Source of the DNA: Erpobdella octoculata
Lineage: Eukaryota > Annelida > Clitellata > Hirudinida > Erpobdellidae
DNA length: 64,000 nucleotides
Direction: 5' to 3'
NCBI GenBank assembly: GCA_963978895.1
Contig: OZ022244.1
Location: forward strand, 32,009,194 to 32,073,193
Under the pieces are notes generated by a model, which saw only the letters and a list, made by a program, of their open reading frames with translations, was not told where the DNA came from and ran no database searches. The position numbers and the translations under genes are program-made. Below are positions 24,277-62,310 of this stretch, piece by piece (the first letter of the stretch is position 1; every line of letters begins with the position of its first letter).

Positions 24277-24924
24277 CACGGTACACGCTATCTATCGGAA
24301 AAATAAAGTTACAACTACGAAAATTATGACTAGCTTGCTAGTTTGCTATTCGTATTAGAGCAACAGATTAGATGAGATTAGTAGATCAGATATTATTAAG
24401 TTGATTGCCAGTGAACTGAAACTAAAATTTAAAAATAAAATTTTGTTTCAATGTTATGTAAAATTTTTATAATAAATTTAAAAATTATTATAAAACATCT
24501 TAGTGAGATCTTGTCGCAAATTCCTTTTTTATGTCTCAAATTTTTAAAAGTGTAATTTTAAAACCTTTTGCAATTATTTATATTTTATATTTTCAATTTT
24601 CAAGTTGTAATTTTACACCAAAAAGCCCAGCACAGCAGACTGTTAATAACTTAATAAAATCGTAGGTAATGGCAAGCTATTTCTACTTTTTCCAAAAACT
24701 ATTTTACCGTAAAAATGTTTTTATTTTTATGTCGTGTTATTTTATCAATCAATCAATATGTTTTAAAAAGAGCATCTCATAGATACATAGATATTATGCT
24801 CTCATATTTATTTTGAACATGACGCCGCCATTATAGGGATTGTTTAAACAAAACAGCAAGGAAAAGAGGTGCGATCGAAAATCGCAACTGGTTTGAAAGA
24901 GGAAATAACAAGCGAGTTGTAGCC
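24277..24924. promoter_or_regulatory. Shared PDAP1/GLYR1 head-to-head promoter region
   Basis: The start codons of PDAP1 (minus) and GLYR1 (plus) are 648 bp apart and diverge. No TATA box is evident near either start. The region is mostly AT-rich; slightly GC-richer sequence lies at 24815-24915, next to the GLYR1 ATG (AGCCATGG context). Regulation by a common bidirectional promoter is inferred from geometry only. Confidence 0.5.
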
Positions 24925-27618
24925 ATGGAGTCTGAATTTAAACTTGGCGATATTGTATGGTTAGGTTTATTTTGAATTTTTGTAAGATTGGAAATCATAA
25001 AAATAATTTATTCAATTTATTGGCTGGGTGATTTTGTTTTTTTCTCAGGGCTAAAATGAAAGGCTTTCCCCCATGGCCTGGCAAGGTATGATGATCGTTT
25101 AAAACAAGCGATTATTGGAATCGAAATCGGCCATATTTCAACGTTTTAGTATTGATGTATTTATTTCATATCACCACTTCTAATGAGACATATCTATGAC
25201 GCGGTCCATGGATCATCAAACAGAATAAGAATGGTTTTTTTAATGTACAATATTAATTAACTCATGTTGTTTTAGGTTGTGGAGCCGAAACCCGACGTTA
25301 AGAAACCCGCTGACAAGAAACCAAAGCAGTTCATCTTTTTCTTTGGATCCGAGAATTAGTTAGCCATTTTTTTTATACTTTGTTAGTTTTTGAAAAGATT
25401 AGATGTTGTGACTAGACAGACTGGAAATTTACTTTTCTTGCCACTTATTGAGCTCCCAACTGTGAGATAGTTTTGCTATTATGACACATTTGGCAGTCAT
25501 CTGCTTGTTTACTACCGGCTGATATGCAATTTACTTTTTACTGAAAAGTAGAAAACAAATAAATTATTTTTTAATTAAAGTTTTCTTTGGAAAATTTATA
25601 AATCATTAATGACGTAATCGGCATTTCAACAGTGCATGGATTTTGGAGGAGCTCATATGGCCATTCAAGAAGTACAGGGACGCCTACAAGTCGCCGTCAC
25701 GAATGCTCAGGGGGTTTCAGGAAGCCGTCGACACTGCGGACAAACTGGACGATGCCCTGTCGGATGTTGAAGATGTTAGAACAAGTTTTTGTATATTCGT
25801 CGGTTTTTAGTTTCAGTTAGTCGAGTGTTTAAATACACTTGACTCACGACTGCTAGGTCATGCACCATGCACTCGGGCACAGTACACGGCTACAGACATG
25901 ACTGGGGTTAATCAAGTTTTGTACGCCCCTGTTTTTTTGGACAGAAAGAACCGTGTGATAACGTAATTAATGAGATGTACATTGCATCGCCATAATGAAG
26001 CTTTCTCTACTCTTAAACTTCTTTACTTATCGGCAGTTTAATTAATAATTTATTTTTTAATTATAAATTATCTACATTTACTTATTGAATTTCCGTACGT
26101 GCGCAGAACGTCTCAGCATCGGGGTCAGTGGAGAAGCTCGAGAAACCTTCGAAAGATCAGAAGGGGGTACGACTTTTACACATTTTTCGTGTTAAAACTA
26201 AAAATTGATTCAGTTCAAGAATCTACTAAAATATATCAATAATATTTTCTTGGCAGAAAAAAGACAAATCAGAATCGGTCAAAAAGGTAAACAGGATTCA
26301 AAGAGTACTTGCTTTCATTCATAAATTCTTGTCCTATTCTAGGAATTTGAATGTTTTATAATCTGTCGTAGAGTAATTCACATGCCGATTTTTCACAAGC
26401 CAAAAATTCCAGGCCCGGCTCGATTTCAAGTCCGACACGGCCTGCCCGTGCAGTACTCTACTAATCTGTTGGGTTTTCACATTGTAATTTCAGGCCGGCG
26501 GCAAAAATCCTTCATCGGTCGGATCATCTTCAACGTCCAAGAAGAGGCTTCACGAGAAGGATTCGACTCCAGCACACCAGCAGGGTCAGAACGCCAGAGA
26601 CGGAAGCAACAAGTCCGCCGGGTTCGATTTCGAAGAGGCCGAGGAACCGTTCAACAAGAAACAAGCCCTCCATTTCGAGGGCGGAGATTATTTTCCCTCC
26701 GTATGATATTATTTTTAATTTTTTTGAAAAAAATTTTAATAAAATTTGAACATATTGCAGAATAGAGCTATAAGATACTGTTTTGTACATTTGCTTTTAT
26801 TTATTTATTTATATTCAGTTTGTTTATTTATATATTATTATGATTTTAGATTTATCTTTTCTTTTATATTCCAAGGTGTAAATGTGTGCGATTTGTCATA
26901 GTACCACTGTTTTATTCAAAATGAAAAAAACACTTGAACTTAAGTTTGATATTAATTTATGTAAATTCAACTGAAGAATCAATTAACATTTATGCAAATT
27001 CAACAGAATAAATTAACATTCACCAATCACCAGGGCGAGGGAGGCTACATGCCGGACGTTCTTCCCTCTCTAAACGAGAGCATCTCCTCCCGCAACATCA
27101 TCGCCACTCCCATGAGGATCGGGTTTCTCGGCCTGGGGATGATTGGGTGCGGAATGGTGGACAACCTTCTGAGGTCGGGGCACGAAGTTACGGTTTGGAA
27201 TAGGACAACTTCAAAGGTAAGCAAGCTTATATATTCTAGCTTGATAGAATAAATGACCTATTCTGAATGAGTCTCATTTTTTTAATAATATTAAATTTTA
27301 ATTAAATTTAATTTAAATTAAATTTTAATCAAATTAAATTTTAATCAAATTAAATTTTAGTTAAATTTAATTTTAATCAAATTAAATTTTAATTAAATTT
27401 TAATTAAATTTTAGTTAAATTTAATTTTAATTAAATTTAATTTAATTTCATAAAGTGTTACGAGTTCACGAAAAATGGAGCCCTCAAGGGTAGTACACCT
27501 GCCGAGGTCGTTCAATTGTGCGATATCACCTTTTCGTGTGTTTCCGACCCGTCAGCCCTCAAAGATGTTCGTAAAGTTTACGTTTTGATTATATTCATAT
27601 TAATCCGTTATAATCAGG

Positions 27619-27666
<48 letters not shown>

Positions 27667-30033
27667 ATAATATAATATAATAGCCTAAATTGCTGACCGA
27701 CTGACATCTCCAAAAATGCATGGGGGCGGATTGCCGTTTTGTAACCACTTAGCGTATAATATTTACATATTAGATAATTGGACCACTTTAAATAAATCTT
27801 TTAATTACTTAATTAAATAAATAAACAAATGAAGATAAAAAATATTTCAACTGATTTAATTAATTAATTTTTTATATAAATAAACAAATGAAGATAAAAA
27901 ATATTTCAACTGATTCAAGTGTCGACTATATTAGTACAATTAATGTTAATTCTGGATTCTTTGTTTCCAGCTCGTGTTTGGCAATTGCGGCGTGCTGCAG
28001 GGCATCAGCCAGGGAAAGGGCTACGTTGACATGTCGACGGTTGACATAGAAACCATCACTGACGTTCAAGAGGTATTTCGTTATTTTATCGCATACTTTA
28101 GGAGGAGTGTGCTATTCAGACTTTAATGAATTCTTTGAAGTATAATTGCAAAACATATCAATTTCTAATTTTTCTAATCTCTCAAAGTTCAGTTTAGAAT
28201 AATAATAATAATAATAGAGCATATTTTGTTATTTTTTATATACTAATGATAAGTTGGCATGGAAAGCGGTTTAACTGAATAAGTTCTAATAGTTAGTTCC
28301 ATTTGTGATCTGGTTGTCAGTTGCGTTTGACGTCAGATAGTTAATTGCATATGAGCTGTACTACCTGCATTCGATATCTGGTAGTTAGTTGTTATTGAAG
28401 TGTGGTAGTAGTAGTAGTAGTAGTAGTAGTTATTGAGGTTTGGTAGTTAGTTGCATAGGAGGTCTGGCAGTTAGATGTTATTGAAGTTTAGTTGCATATG
28501 AGGTCTGGTTGTTAGTTGCATATGATGTCTGGTTGTTAGTTGCATATGATGTCTGGTAGTTAGTTGCATATGAGGTCTGGTAGTTAGTTGCATATGAGGT
28601 CTGGTAGTTAGTTGCATAGGAGGTCCGATATGAATGATCCCTTCCTTAAGCTGCTGTGTTAGCATCTGCTTTGATGTTGTGACTTTTTCCTTTAGTGTTA
28701 AATGCAAAATAGTATAATTACGTTCTTTTTAGCGGCTGTTGTGTTTTTACGCTTCCAGGCCATAGAAAGCAAAGGAGGAAGATTTCTCGAGGCACCTGTC
28801 ATCGGCAATCGACTGCTTGCCAAGAGCGGTCAGCTAATCGTACTTGCAGCTGGAGACAAGGGACTCTACGACGACTGCTTCTCTTGCTTCCAAGCGGTCA
28901 GCAAACACAAGTTTCATCTCGGTTGGTGTGTCTTGTAACACTTGGCGTTTTTTTGTCATCCGTGTATCATTTTTTTAATTTTTATTATCACTTTGAATAT
29001 CAGTATATTTAATCTGGTAGTTATTGAGTTGGTGCCAGTAGGGATTATTTATTGTCGGCATCGAATTTATAGCTACGAAACTGAACTGAGTATGGGAAAA
29101 GATTTAATGAATTCTTAAATAAATTCGCCGAGTTGTTTTCACGTCTTCTTCACCTAAAACAGGCGAAGTTGGATCGGCCACGAAGATGAAGCTGGTTCTC
29201 ACGGTGATGTTCGGCGCCTCCCTGGCGGGCCTTGCCGAGTGCCTGGCCCTGTCGACGAAACTGGGTCTCGACACTACGGAGGTCATGAAGGTCATCGGCC
29301 ATTCGTCTATTAGCTCTCCGTTTCTCCAGGAGAAAGGAATGGGTTTGTATGATTGGTCGATTGACGCTATTGGATAGGCTATATTTTTGTTGGTTTAAGA
29401 ATCGCTTTATATATGCTTTTATTAACTTGTCCGGATGTCCGTGGACGTTTTGATGTTTGGAAGAAAATTTTTCATTTCAATTAAACAAAAATAAACAAAT
29501 AAATAAAAAAGAAAGAAAAATTATTAAAAATAAATTAAGCGTATTAATGATGACGACAAAAACCTTGATCGTCATATTAACTATTGACGGTTGTCTGTGA
29601 ATAAATAAATAATTCCAGATATGATAAGAAACAAGATAGCAGAACCTAGCTGTAAGCTCCAGGTGATGCAAAAGGACCTCCGACTCGCAATAAACATGTC
29701 CGACAGTGTCGACCAGCCCCTACACGTCAGCTCCGCCGTCAACGAGGTAAGTCATTATCTTCCGCATTGTTTTTTCTTTTTTTTAAATTAAAAAAATAAA
29801 AATCGCCGATGAATTTGTGTTTTTTTTATGCAGAATAGTTTTGTTAATACGACAAATCGGTTATCGTCGTTGGACTAGTCGTTATAGTGAAATTAACCGT
29901 TCTTGTGTTTTGAAAATAAAATATTCTTTAACTATTTATCTAACGTTTCCTCTCGCAGCTGTTCAAAAAAGCCAAAGCAAAGGGGTACGGAGACGATGAC
30001 ATTGCATCTCTCTATAGAGCCGCTGATCTTTAA
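24925..30033 (+). CDS. GLYR1: GLYR1 / NPAC nucleosome-associated PWWP-dehydrogenase protein
   Basis: Fourteen exons: 24925-24959, 25049-25085, 25276-25358, 25633-25774, 26107-26166, 26257-26286, 26494-26700, 27034-27216, 27456-27566, 27971-28072, 28759-28921, 29163-29342, 29619-29746 and 29959-30033. They sum to 1536 nt (511 aa); human GLYR1 is 553 aa. Residues 1-100 form a PWWP domain ([28 protein letters not shown]) that reads methylated histone tails and DNA. A charged linker follows. From about residue 225 there is a beta-hydroxyacid dehydrogenase-like fold with the Rossmann motif [12 protein letters not shown], then [16 protein letters not shown] and [12 protein letters not shown]-terminal helical region ends YRAADL. 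The family tetramerises, partners the H3K4 demethylase LSD2 and helps Pol II through nucleosomes; the dehydrogenase is considered catalytically dead. Here the usual Asn after the active-site Lys is not present, consistent with that. A possible poly-A signal AATAAA is at 30644. Confidence 0.95.
26375..26465. mobile_element. hAT MITE fragment with GGCCCG repeats (GLYR1 intron)
   Basis: The fragment ends GCAGTACTCTACTA, the inverted form of TAGTAGAGTACTGC at 55586. It has the same GC-rich subterminal words (AGGCCCGGCTCG, GGCCTGCCCG). It lies in the intron just upstream of exon 26494-26700. Confidence 0.6.
27290..27455. repeat. AATTAAATTTTAATCA repeat in a GLYR1 intron
   Basis: Short AT-only repeats fill the intron up to the acceptor TAAAG at 27455. 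An (AT)n run also lies at 27618-27665 in the next intron. Confidence 0.85.
28395..28630. repeat. 24-bp minisatellite in a GLYR1 intron
   Basis: Tandem variants of TGGTAGTTAGTTGCATATGA plus GGTC, about eight copies, preceded by a (GTA)n run at 28405-28430. Frames across it are open by chance on the minus strand. Confidence 0.85.
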
Positions 30034-30867
30034 CCTTAAACGATGATGTAACGAGTTGCCAACGACGTTGAAGACTTTCTCTAATTCGCTCACCATCTTT
30101 CTTTTGATAATACTTATAACGTTTTTACGTTATAACGTGTTTTAAGTGAATGAATTTCTGTAACTGATTTGTTGTTTACTGATTGGTTTTTTGTAACTGT
30201 TTGGTTTCTTAACGTTTTTGTACTCAGAGGTGTACGCGCTGTGCTGTGTTTGTTTTGATGTTGCATCTCGATGGATGGTTATTTATTTTAAGCAGTTTTT
30301 TCTGTTACTATTATTATTATTTTCATTTGCATTGTTTGAATATATAGTGTAGAATTATTTTATTAACGTAATTTTTTTTTAACGAAAGAAAAACATTTTT
30401 TTTTTAATTTTCATTTTTTGATTGAAATTTATATAAAAGAAAATCATGATCTGGTTCGTAGTTGCACAACATACGCTACTTAGTATTTACTGCCAAATAG
30501 TACTTATTTTCCAGTGTGGAGTTGTGAGCAATCAAAAACTGAAGTCTGGAGAAACTCATCATCCACCAACTACAAGAACAACTTCTTTATAGGCAGTTGT
30601 AATTAGAACAAAATCGCTATATTGCATAGCTCACTTTTTACCAAATAAAATTTTGCAGTTGAACAAGAGGCTGGCTATACAAGATGATACATTTGCAATT
30701 TTACTTCTACAAATATACTTGATAAATATTCTCCAGAATGGAAATTGATACAACCTTATACAACACACTATTGTTTATAGCTGTACACTATCTGGATTCT
30801 TCTTATTTATTGATGAAATAGGCAACTCTGGGTCTTTCTTGCTGTACTCCTTGTAGTTTGTTGAATC

Positions 30868-30953
30868 ACGCTAATATAAAAGTATGGGACGTTCATTTTT
30901 CACAAACTCTGTTATAGAAACTTGTAAAATGAACGTCCCACACTTTTATATTT
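30868..30953. repeat. 25-bp-arm hairpin
   Basis: TATAAAAGTATGGGACGTTC and its continuation ATTTT are mirrored by AAAATGAACGTCCCACACTTTTATA after a loop of about 26 nt, with one or two mismatches. It may be a small MITE or an RNA hairpin; there is no target duplication I can recognise. Confidence 0.75.
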
Positions 30954-31559
30954 CATCAAACTATTTAAGAGATCTAATCGGGTAACAGAAATTATTTCTT
31001 CCTTTTTAGTGCATTTTGAAGTGTAAGTGTCTGTCCGGATGTCCAGATCTTGTTATCTAAAACTCATCAACTTCCAAACTTAGAACTTTGCGTAAGAAGC
31101 TGTTAATGACTTTACCTCCACCCATTTTTGTCACAAGTCATCCCAAATAATCCCTTAAATGTAACGTCGCAAAATCTACACCACTCCCACCTGGAGGTTA
31201 TAATATTTCTGAAAATGAATTTTCAGGTTCCAAGTTATTTTTACTGCCAGCGGATATGGCGTGTAGACTATTTAGAAAGATTAAAAACAAGGGAGCTATG
31301 AGCTAATTGCTTTAAGTGATTTTCGAAGTAATGCGATGATAATTGAATTTAATGAACACATCTGTATAACTTAGCGAGCACCCTAGTCTTATCATAAGAC
31401 TAGTTTTTAAAAAGTTTTTTTTATTTATTTTTATTTTAAAAACAATTTTTAGGATTCCTTCCCTGCGACCGGCTTCGAAATCCCAATATTAAAAAAAAAA
31501 TTGTTTGTTAAATGTTTATTAATGTATAAAATAAAAAATTTACCTCCTCTCTACTTTAA

Positions 31560-31850
31560 TACAAATCCTTTCTAAGTCTGGCCTTCGTTCTTCTTCTCTT
31601 AATCACTTTCGCATCTTCACTCTTAAGCATTCTTTTGCTAAATGCTCTTTTTCCTACTGTTTTCCTCTATGTCCCTATCTCTGGAACTCTCTTCCTGCTG
31701 CTCTTACTAACTCTACCTCACTCACTGTTTTCCGTCGTGGACTTAAAACACATCTGTTAAATAAGTTCATGACCGAGCGCTATTGAACGCCACGGAAATA
31801 GCTCTATATAAATTCAGATTGATTGATTGATTGAAAAATAGATGAAGCTT
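31560..31850 (+). mobile_element. LINE 3' fragment with GATT tail
   Basis: The frame WNSLPAALTNSTSLTVFRRG followed by LKTHLLNKFMTERY and a stop is typical of the C-terminus of a non-LTR retrotransposon ORF2. It is followed by a short UTR and (GATT)n. It is 5'-truncated. The fragment at 11040-11225 is the same family. Confidence 0.75.
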
Positions 31851-32450
31851 AAAAAATCCTACGTTTTTGCTTATAAGTTTTCTGCGTTTGAAACTAGCTT
31901 TATTACACATCATTTTTGATAACCTCGTAAATTATTTGCCTCTTTGTATACCGTATTTTTCAGCCATGAATATCACGCTTCCAAAAGTGATATAAACAAA
32001 ATTATTAATTATTAATCAAAAATGCAAAAACATTTAATACTAGTAATACGAGATAGTTATGATGTTAGTCATTGAATTTTTTCATTGTTTTCTATATTTT
32101 CAAATGCTTGGTTATATATAGAAATTGTAAGATTGTATTAAGAAATTCTCCATTTCTCATTATTTCATCCTTGGAAGAGAAAGAAAGGGCATTTGTTTAT
32201 CAGATGCGATTAAGTTTTTCAGAGAATTAATCAAGTTTCAAGTCTTTTGTCTAGGAAATAAAATTAATAATTTTTTAATACAAATATTTAACAAATCAAA
32301 CAATATGGTGAATCTTTTTGGTTTTTTTTTAAACTTTTACTTATCATCTACTGGATGAAGAGTTCTAAAAAATTAACGGTCTGCAGATAAACCATCCACT
32401 GTATAAACAATTTTGAAAAGAATAAAAAAAATAATTATTTTAAAAACATT

Positions 32451-58024
<25,574 letters not shown>

Positions 58025-58313
58025 ATTTTACGAAGAAAACTGTGTTAAGCCGGTTTCATAATAAACAAAACTTAAATGAGGTCACATACGTCAAAACAAA
58101 TACAAAACGCTCAATAAATTTTTTTTTGAAATTCAATTTAAAACTCAATTTAAAAAAAAATTAATTGTCATTAGTATATGCAGTTTTGTTTTTTTAAATT
58201 CTTGTAGTCCAACCAATCCATTCTGTTAAACTTTAAGAATTACGAACAACTGGACATTAAATGTCATTTTCTATTTCTTAAAAGTTTTTTTCTATTTTTA
58301 CAATAACGAAAAA

Positions 58314-58465
58314 TGGGATCCGGCAAAAAGACTCCGACACTATGGCCCCCGACAAATGGGCCCCGTCCAAACGGCCTCATCAAAGCAACCCCGATAAAAG
58401 GGCTCCCGACGACACGATCCCCGTCATAACGGCCCCCGACATAATAGCCCCGACAAAAGTACCCA
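58314..58465. repeat. Degenerate CCCCGACA minisatellite
   Basis: About ten units of 13-17 bp, each with a core like GGCCCCCGACA(T/A)A. No coding frame is maintained. Confidence 0.8.
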
Positions 58466-58650
58466 AATTCTCAGCTGCATTGTTTAAACTTTAAAGTCTA
58501 CTTTGTATAGCATTAATTTTCTGTACATTAACGAATGTGTGTATATATCACATTTATTAACCGCTTTCTTTTCTATAAAGGTTTATAAAAACTAAATTTA
58601 TTAGACAGCCATATTATACATCCTTAGAACACTTAAAATTTTATTTGAAA

Positions 58651-58925
58651 CTAGCGGGGTTAACTGGCGTTGCTTGCGGTTTTGAAAAAAATTTTCTACC
58701 TTTGTTCTCCCCTTTACTAATGTTTCTATCCCCGCTTGCCCCCCCCCCCCCGCTCGCACTCCCGCATCTTTTTCTTTTCCGCTCGCTCTTCCGTTCCTTC
58801 ACCCTCTCCCACTCGCTCTCCCGTTCCCGTTATCCGCTCGTTCTTCCGCTTCCACTTGCTTTCCCAATCCCCCTCCTGTTCGCTTCCCGCTTGCTTTCCC
58901 GCTCTTTTTTTCTTCATAGATTTGG
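58651..58925 (-). mobile_element. Helitron-ended minisatellite element, diverged
   Basis: The terminus is CTAGCGGGGTTAACTGGCGT, then a CCCGCTTGC-rich minisatellite (58730-58905). It is the most diverged member. Confidence 0.65.
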
Positions 58926-59963
58926 TAAAAGTTGCTTGAAACCTTCTTTAAATTTTGTCACGTAAATTAAACTTGAATTTGGTTACGCAATAACCTTTGG
59001 CGTTCGTACATTAGGACTTCTGGGCTAGGAGGTTTTTTGCTAAAAAAAAATGAAATAATGAGCCGATTTAAAAGAATAAAAATTAAAACCTTTTCCTGAA
59101 TGAGCTGAAACTAAAAAGAGATGTTAAGCTGGCATACTGCTAAAAAATTACCTGCAAATTGACAATATGGCCACCACATCGAAATACCAATAAAATAATA
59201 AGCTTTTTGAATATTTATTAAAAAATTACATTTCTCCAACTAGACAACAACCACAAAATAGATAACAAGACAAGAGGTAATTGAGCCTGAAACGATCACA
59301 TTATTAGTAGAATCATTCTAGTATAGATGGTAATTGCAATTGCACAGTTTTACAGACTAGTTCAATAAGCCAGTTTCAAGCTTGGACACAGGAGGAAGGA
59401 AGAGATGAACAGATCAAATTATGATCCATGACATAAAGTACTTTGTTATTTCCTACATACTGCTATATTAATATTAAAATACTTGGTGTAAAGGACTATA
59501 AAATATAATAAATAGATATATATATAAATTGATATTTATTAAATACACAAAAAGAAGAATATAATTATACAGCGTACAACTGTACACATATTATTGTACA
59601 TAATATTAAATACCCAAATACGTAATATTATTACTAAAATACCATGGATGATAAATATAACACAAAAAAATACGATCATCTTCATCTTACAGCTGCTTCT
59701 CGAAAAAACTTATTTTTAGAGTTTGTTTACGTAGCAATCCGTAAATCTCAGTAGCATTGCAGTTATTTCATACCGACAAGGAATCCATAATACTACTACT
59801 GTTTTATCCGCCGTTGGATTTCTATCTTAAACTTTTCAATTCGCCAGCAAGAACTACGATGTAGTTTCCAAAAAAAAAACCGAATTTCAAAAATATCTAT
59901 TTTTCATTAAAGCACACTTAGTGATTATCCTCGTTCTGTCGGGTAAAATTTTATTTCGATACA

Positions 59964-62176
59964 ATGAACGAATGCGAAGATCTTCTAACGACATCTCAAG
60001 AAGCTGAAGTCAGAGCATCAACAAGTGGAAAGAAAAACTCAACCAGCGATTACATGAAGTTGGCTGCTGTCATTCTAGCTTCTTCTGTTTTAGCCATCAG
60101 CATAGTTTTTGCCATTGCCGTTGCTTCTATATCGATAGTTTCTCTGACAAGATGTGCGTTTGGATTTCTCGTGTCGGCCATACAGTTCATCACCGAAGTA
60201 CTTACAGCTGTAGTTGCGGCTGTGACTTCAGGTAGTGGCAGATTTTGATTGGTGAATTTTGGAGAAAAAAAAAATATTGTCTTTATTTATGCGTTGAATC
60301 GATTTTATTTAACAAATATTATTGTGAATCAAGTGTTTTTATTTTATTTTAAACGATAATACCCATACCGGCGTTATTGTGAAAATTTATGAGTAGAATA
60401 AATTTGGTTTTTAACTTATTTTAGCGATTGGCTTCTAGCCAGTAAAAGACATGGAAGATGAATGTGGTCATACTTATATAATTTCTGATGTCTGTATGTA
60501 TGTACCTGTGTATGTATGTATGTATGTACCTATGTATGTATGTATGTACCTATGTATGTATGTATGTACCTATGTATGTATGTATGTACCTATGTATGTA
60601 TGTATGTATGTTAGCAATTTCGCATAACGTGGCCGCAGTAGTCAGCAGTCAAATGGACGCGTACAGGCGTGTGATTAAAGTTACTACGCAATTGTGTCAG
60701 TCCTAAAGATCAAAATCGCAAAACGATAAATAATTATATTTAAAAAAAATCTTCAATTTTATAGCCATCTTTAGTTTGTGCATATTCGAAAAAAGACTGG
60801 CAATTTATTATTAGTGACACAATGAAGGCATTAAGTCAACAATTTGGTTGGCTAGCTTGACTATAACTTAGCTGGTTATGCAGTAGTCCGTCTTGAAGGT
60901 TTAAACCGTTTTAGTCAAGTCAAGTGGGATGTTGTGATGTCTATTATTTTCCGCAGCATTATAAACCACATTTGCGTGTTTATAGCAATAACCAATACAA
61001 GTTCGCATACTTAAACATGTTGTAAACATTGCAAAACGAACAAAAAAAAAAGAGGAAAGAGGGCTGTGTGCAACTATACTTATTAACGGAGAATTCTATG
61101 AAAATAGCTCCAACAATCAGCACATTCTTCGTCTCTTTTTTTATGAATAGACAGTTTGTAAGTTTTTTTGTTTCATTCGTCAACACAACATTCTGTGAGA
61201 ACAAAATATTTTACATGGTGCATTTTTCAGTGTTCTTATTATTTAGGCATCTGCGGTTTTTGAACGATCCGACTCAGCGCAAAGATAGACTGGTGGTGGA
61301 TCCAGGGAGGGGGGTGGGCGGGGGCGTTATGGTCATTGTTCTTGACGTTTGCACTATATAGTTATCGGTAATAGAGAGAACATAAATTAGTATAACTACA
61401 AGTAAATACATTTACCAATACGTGACAGCGCTATTAGCCTAATAAACTGATCTCCGTCTCACTTATTGCGAACCAGTCCCAGTGGCGTAGCTAGAGTTTT
61501 TTTGGCTCTTAAGGAATGAATGTACCCCTGATAATGAGAGAGGGTGTTATTGTAGATACCTTCTCAAATTTGTCAAAAACCTTATTTTTTTTGCCTCCAC
61601 TGATAATGCGTCCACACTTGGCGCCCCCCAGCCATGGGCTACGCCACTGGCCTAGATAAAAAAGGAGGGAAAGCATTAATCACGATCTGCGACCTGAAAT
61701 ATTCAGGTGTTTTTTATCTACTGCTGCTATTTCAGTTTTGCAAACAATGTGTAGAAGACTATAAAGCATTATTTAAAAAAGGTACTTACTAAACAAAGAA
61801 AATGGTCTATTAAAGTATTTGTAAAAAGCCTTAAATATATATTTAAGCGTTCTTTGACATTAATATTTTTAAAACTAATTATTTCTTAAAATTTTATTGG
61901 TCCTTAACAGGCTTCACTATTACTTGTTCCATACTGGTATCGGTAACAACTTCTGCCTTCATCTTACCCGCTTCTAAGATACAGGGCCGAGTGTTTGTGG
62001 CTTTCCTCATAGCCGGCGTTTCGACAGCTTCCTACATTGGAGCCATTTTTCTGTTTGCAGCACCCAGGATGGACAAGGAGCTGACGACTGCTGTGACGTT
62101 CGCGGCTGCGTCGTCTGTCGCCTTTGCAGCAGCTTGGGCAGTTGGCATAATGGTTGGTGCTTACCTACATCAGTGA
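59964..62176 (+). CDS. Unrecognised protein with four hydrophobic segments
   Basis: Two exons, 59964-60231 and 61911-62176, give 177 aa. The donor TTCAG/GTAGTG and the acceptor CCTTAACAG join in phase 1 (VTS|GFTITC). The N-terminus is polar (MNECEDLLTTSQEAEVRAST). Four hydrophobic segments follow: LAAVILASSVLAISIVFAIA, the stretch FLVSAIQFITEVLTAVVAAV continuing into ITCSILVSVTT, then VFVAFLIAGVSTASYIGAIF, and TTAVTFAAASSVAFAAAWAV. A short loop PRMDKELTTAV lies between the last two, and the C-terminus is GAYLHQ. The pattern resembles small four-helix membrane proteins (MARVEL- or MS4A-like in topology), but I see no family signature, so function is unknown. The ATG at 59964 is the first in the exon. 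AATAAA at 62305 is a likely poly-A signal, 129 bp after the stop. The 1.7 kb intron holds repeats. Confidence 0.7.
60488..60612. repeat. TATG/TACC 20-bp tandem repeat
   Basis: About five copies of TATGTATGTATGTATGTACC in the intron of the preceding gene. Confidence 0.95.
61448..61790 (+). repeat. Poly-A SINE copy split by a MITE
   Basis: The SINE halves (CTCACTTATTGCGAACCAGT ... and AAAAAGGAGGGAAAG ... AGACTATAAAGCATTATT) flank a MITE at 61480-61649. The MITE has CAGTGGCGTAGC/GCTACGCCACTG ends like 1675-1994, but here no clean 8-bp duplication remains. Confidence 0.75.
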
Positions 62177-62304
62177 TTTCCGAAGAAGCTTAGATTAGGT
62201 TTCATTAATCGGTTAAACACGCCTGCGACTCCGGAAAAAGTTATTTGGATAAATTCATTAACGCATTGTGACCCGTGCTGAGTTTACCAGTGTAATTTTA
62301 TTCA

Positions 62305-62310
62305 AATAAA
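62305..62310 (+). terminator. Poly-A signal AATAAA
   Basis: It is a canonical hexamer 129 nt after the stop of the 59964-62176 gene, in AT-rich sequence. Confidence 0.6.

Larger units (their letters stand above)
30034..32450. other. Intergenic between GLYR1 and the EGF receptor gene
   Basis: The two genes converge here. I see GLYR1 3' UTR sequence, a strong hairpin (30868-30953), a LINE 3' tail (31560-31850) and AT-rich DNA. There is no exon and, in particular, no kinase or other cytoplasmic domain that would extend the EGF gene. Confidence 0.6.
58025..59963. other. Intergenic between the EGF receptor and the four-segment membrane protein
   Basis: The two genes diverge. The first part holds the receptor's promoter (no TATA box recognised). 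A CCCCGAC-word minisatellite (58314-58465), a Helitron-ended element (58651-58925) and a diverged SINE (59372-59500) follow. The last 400 bp should hold the promoter of the gene at 59964. Confidence 0.55.
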
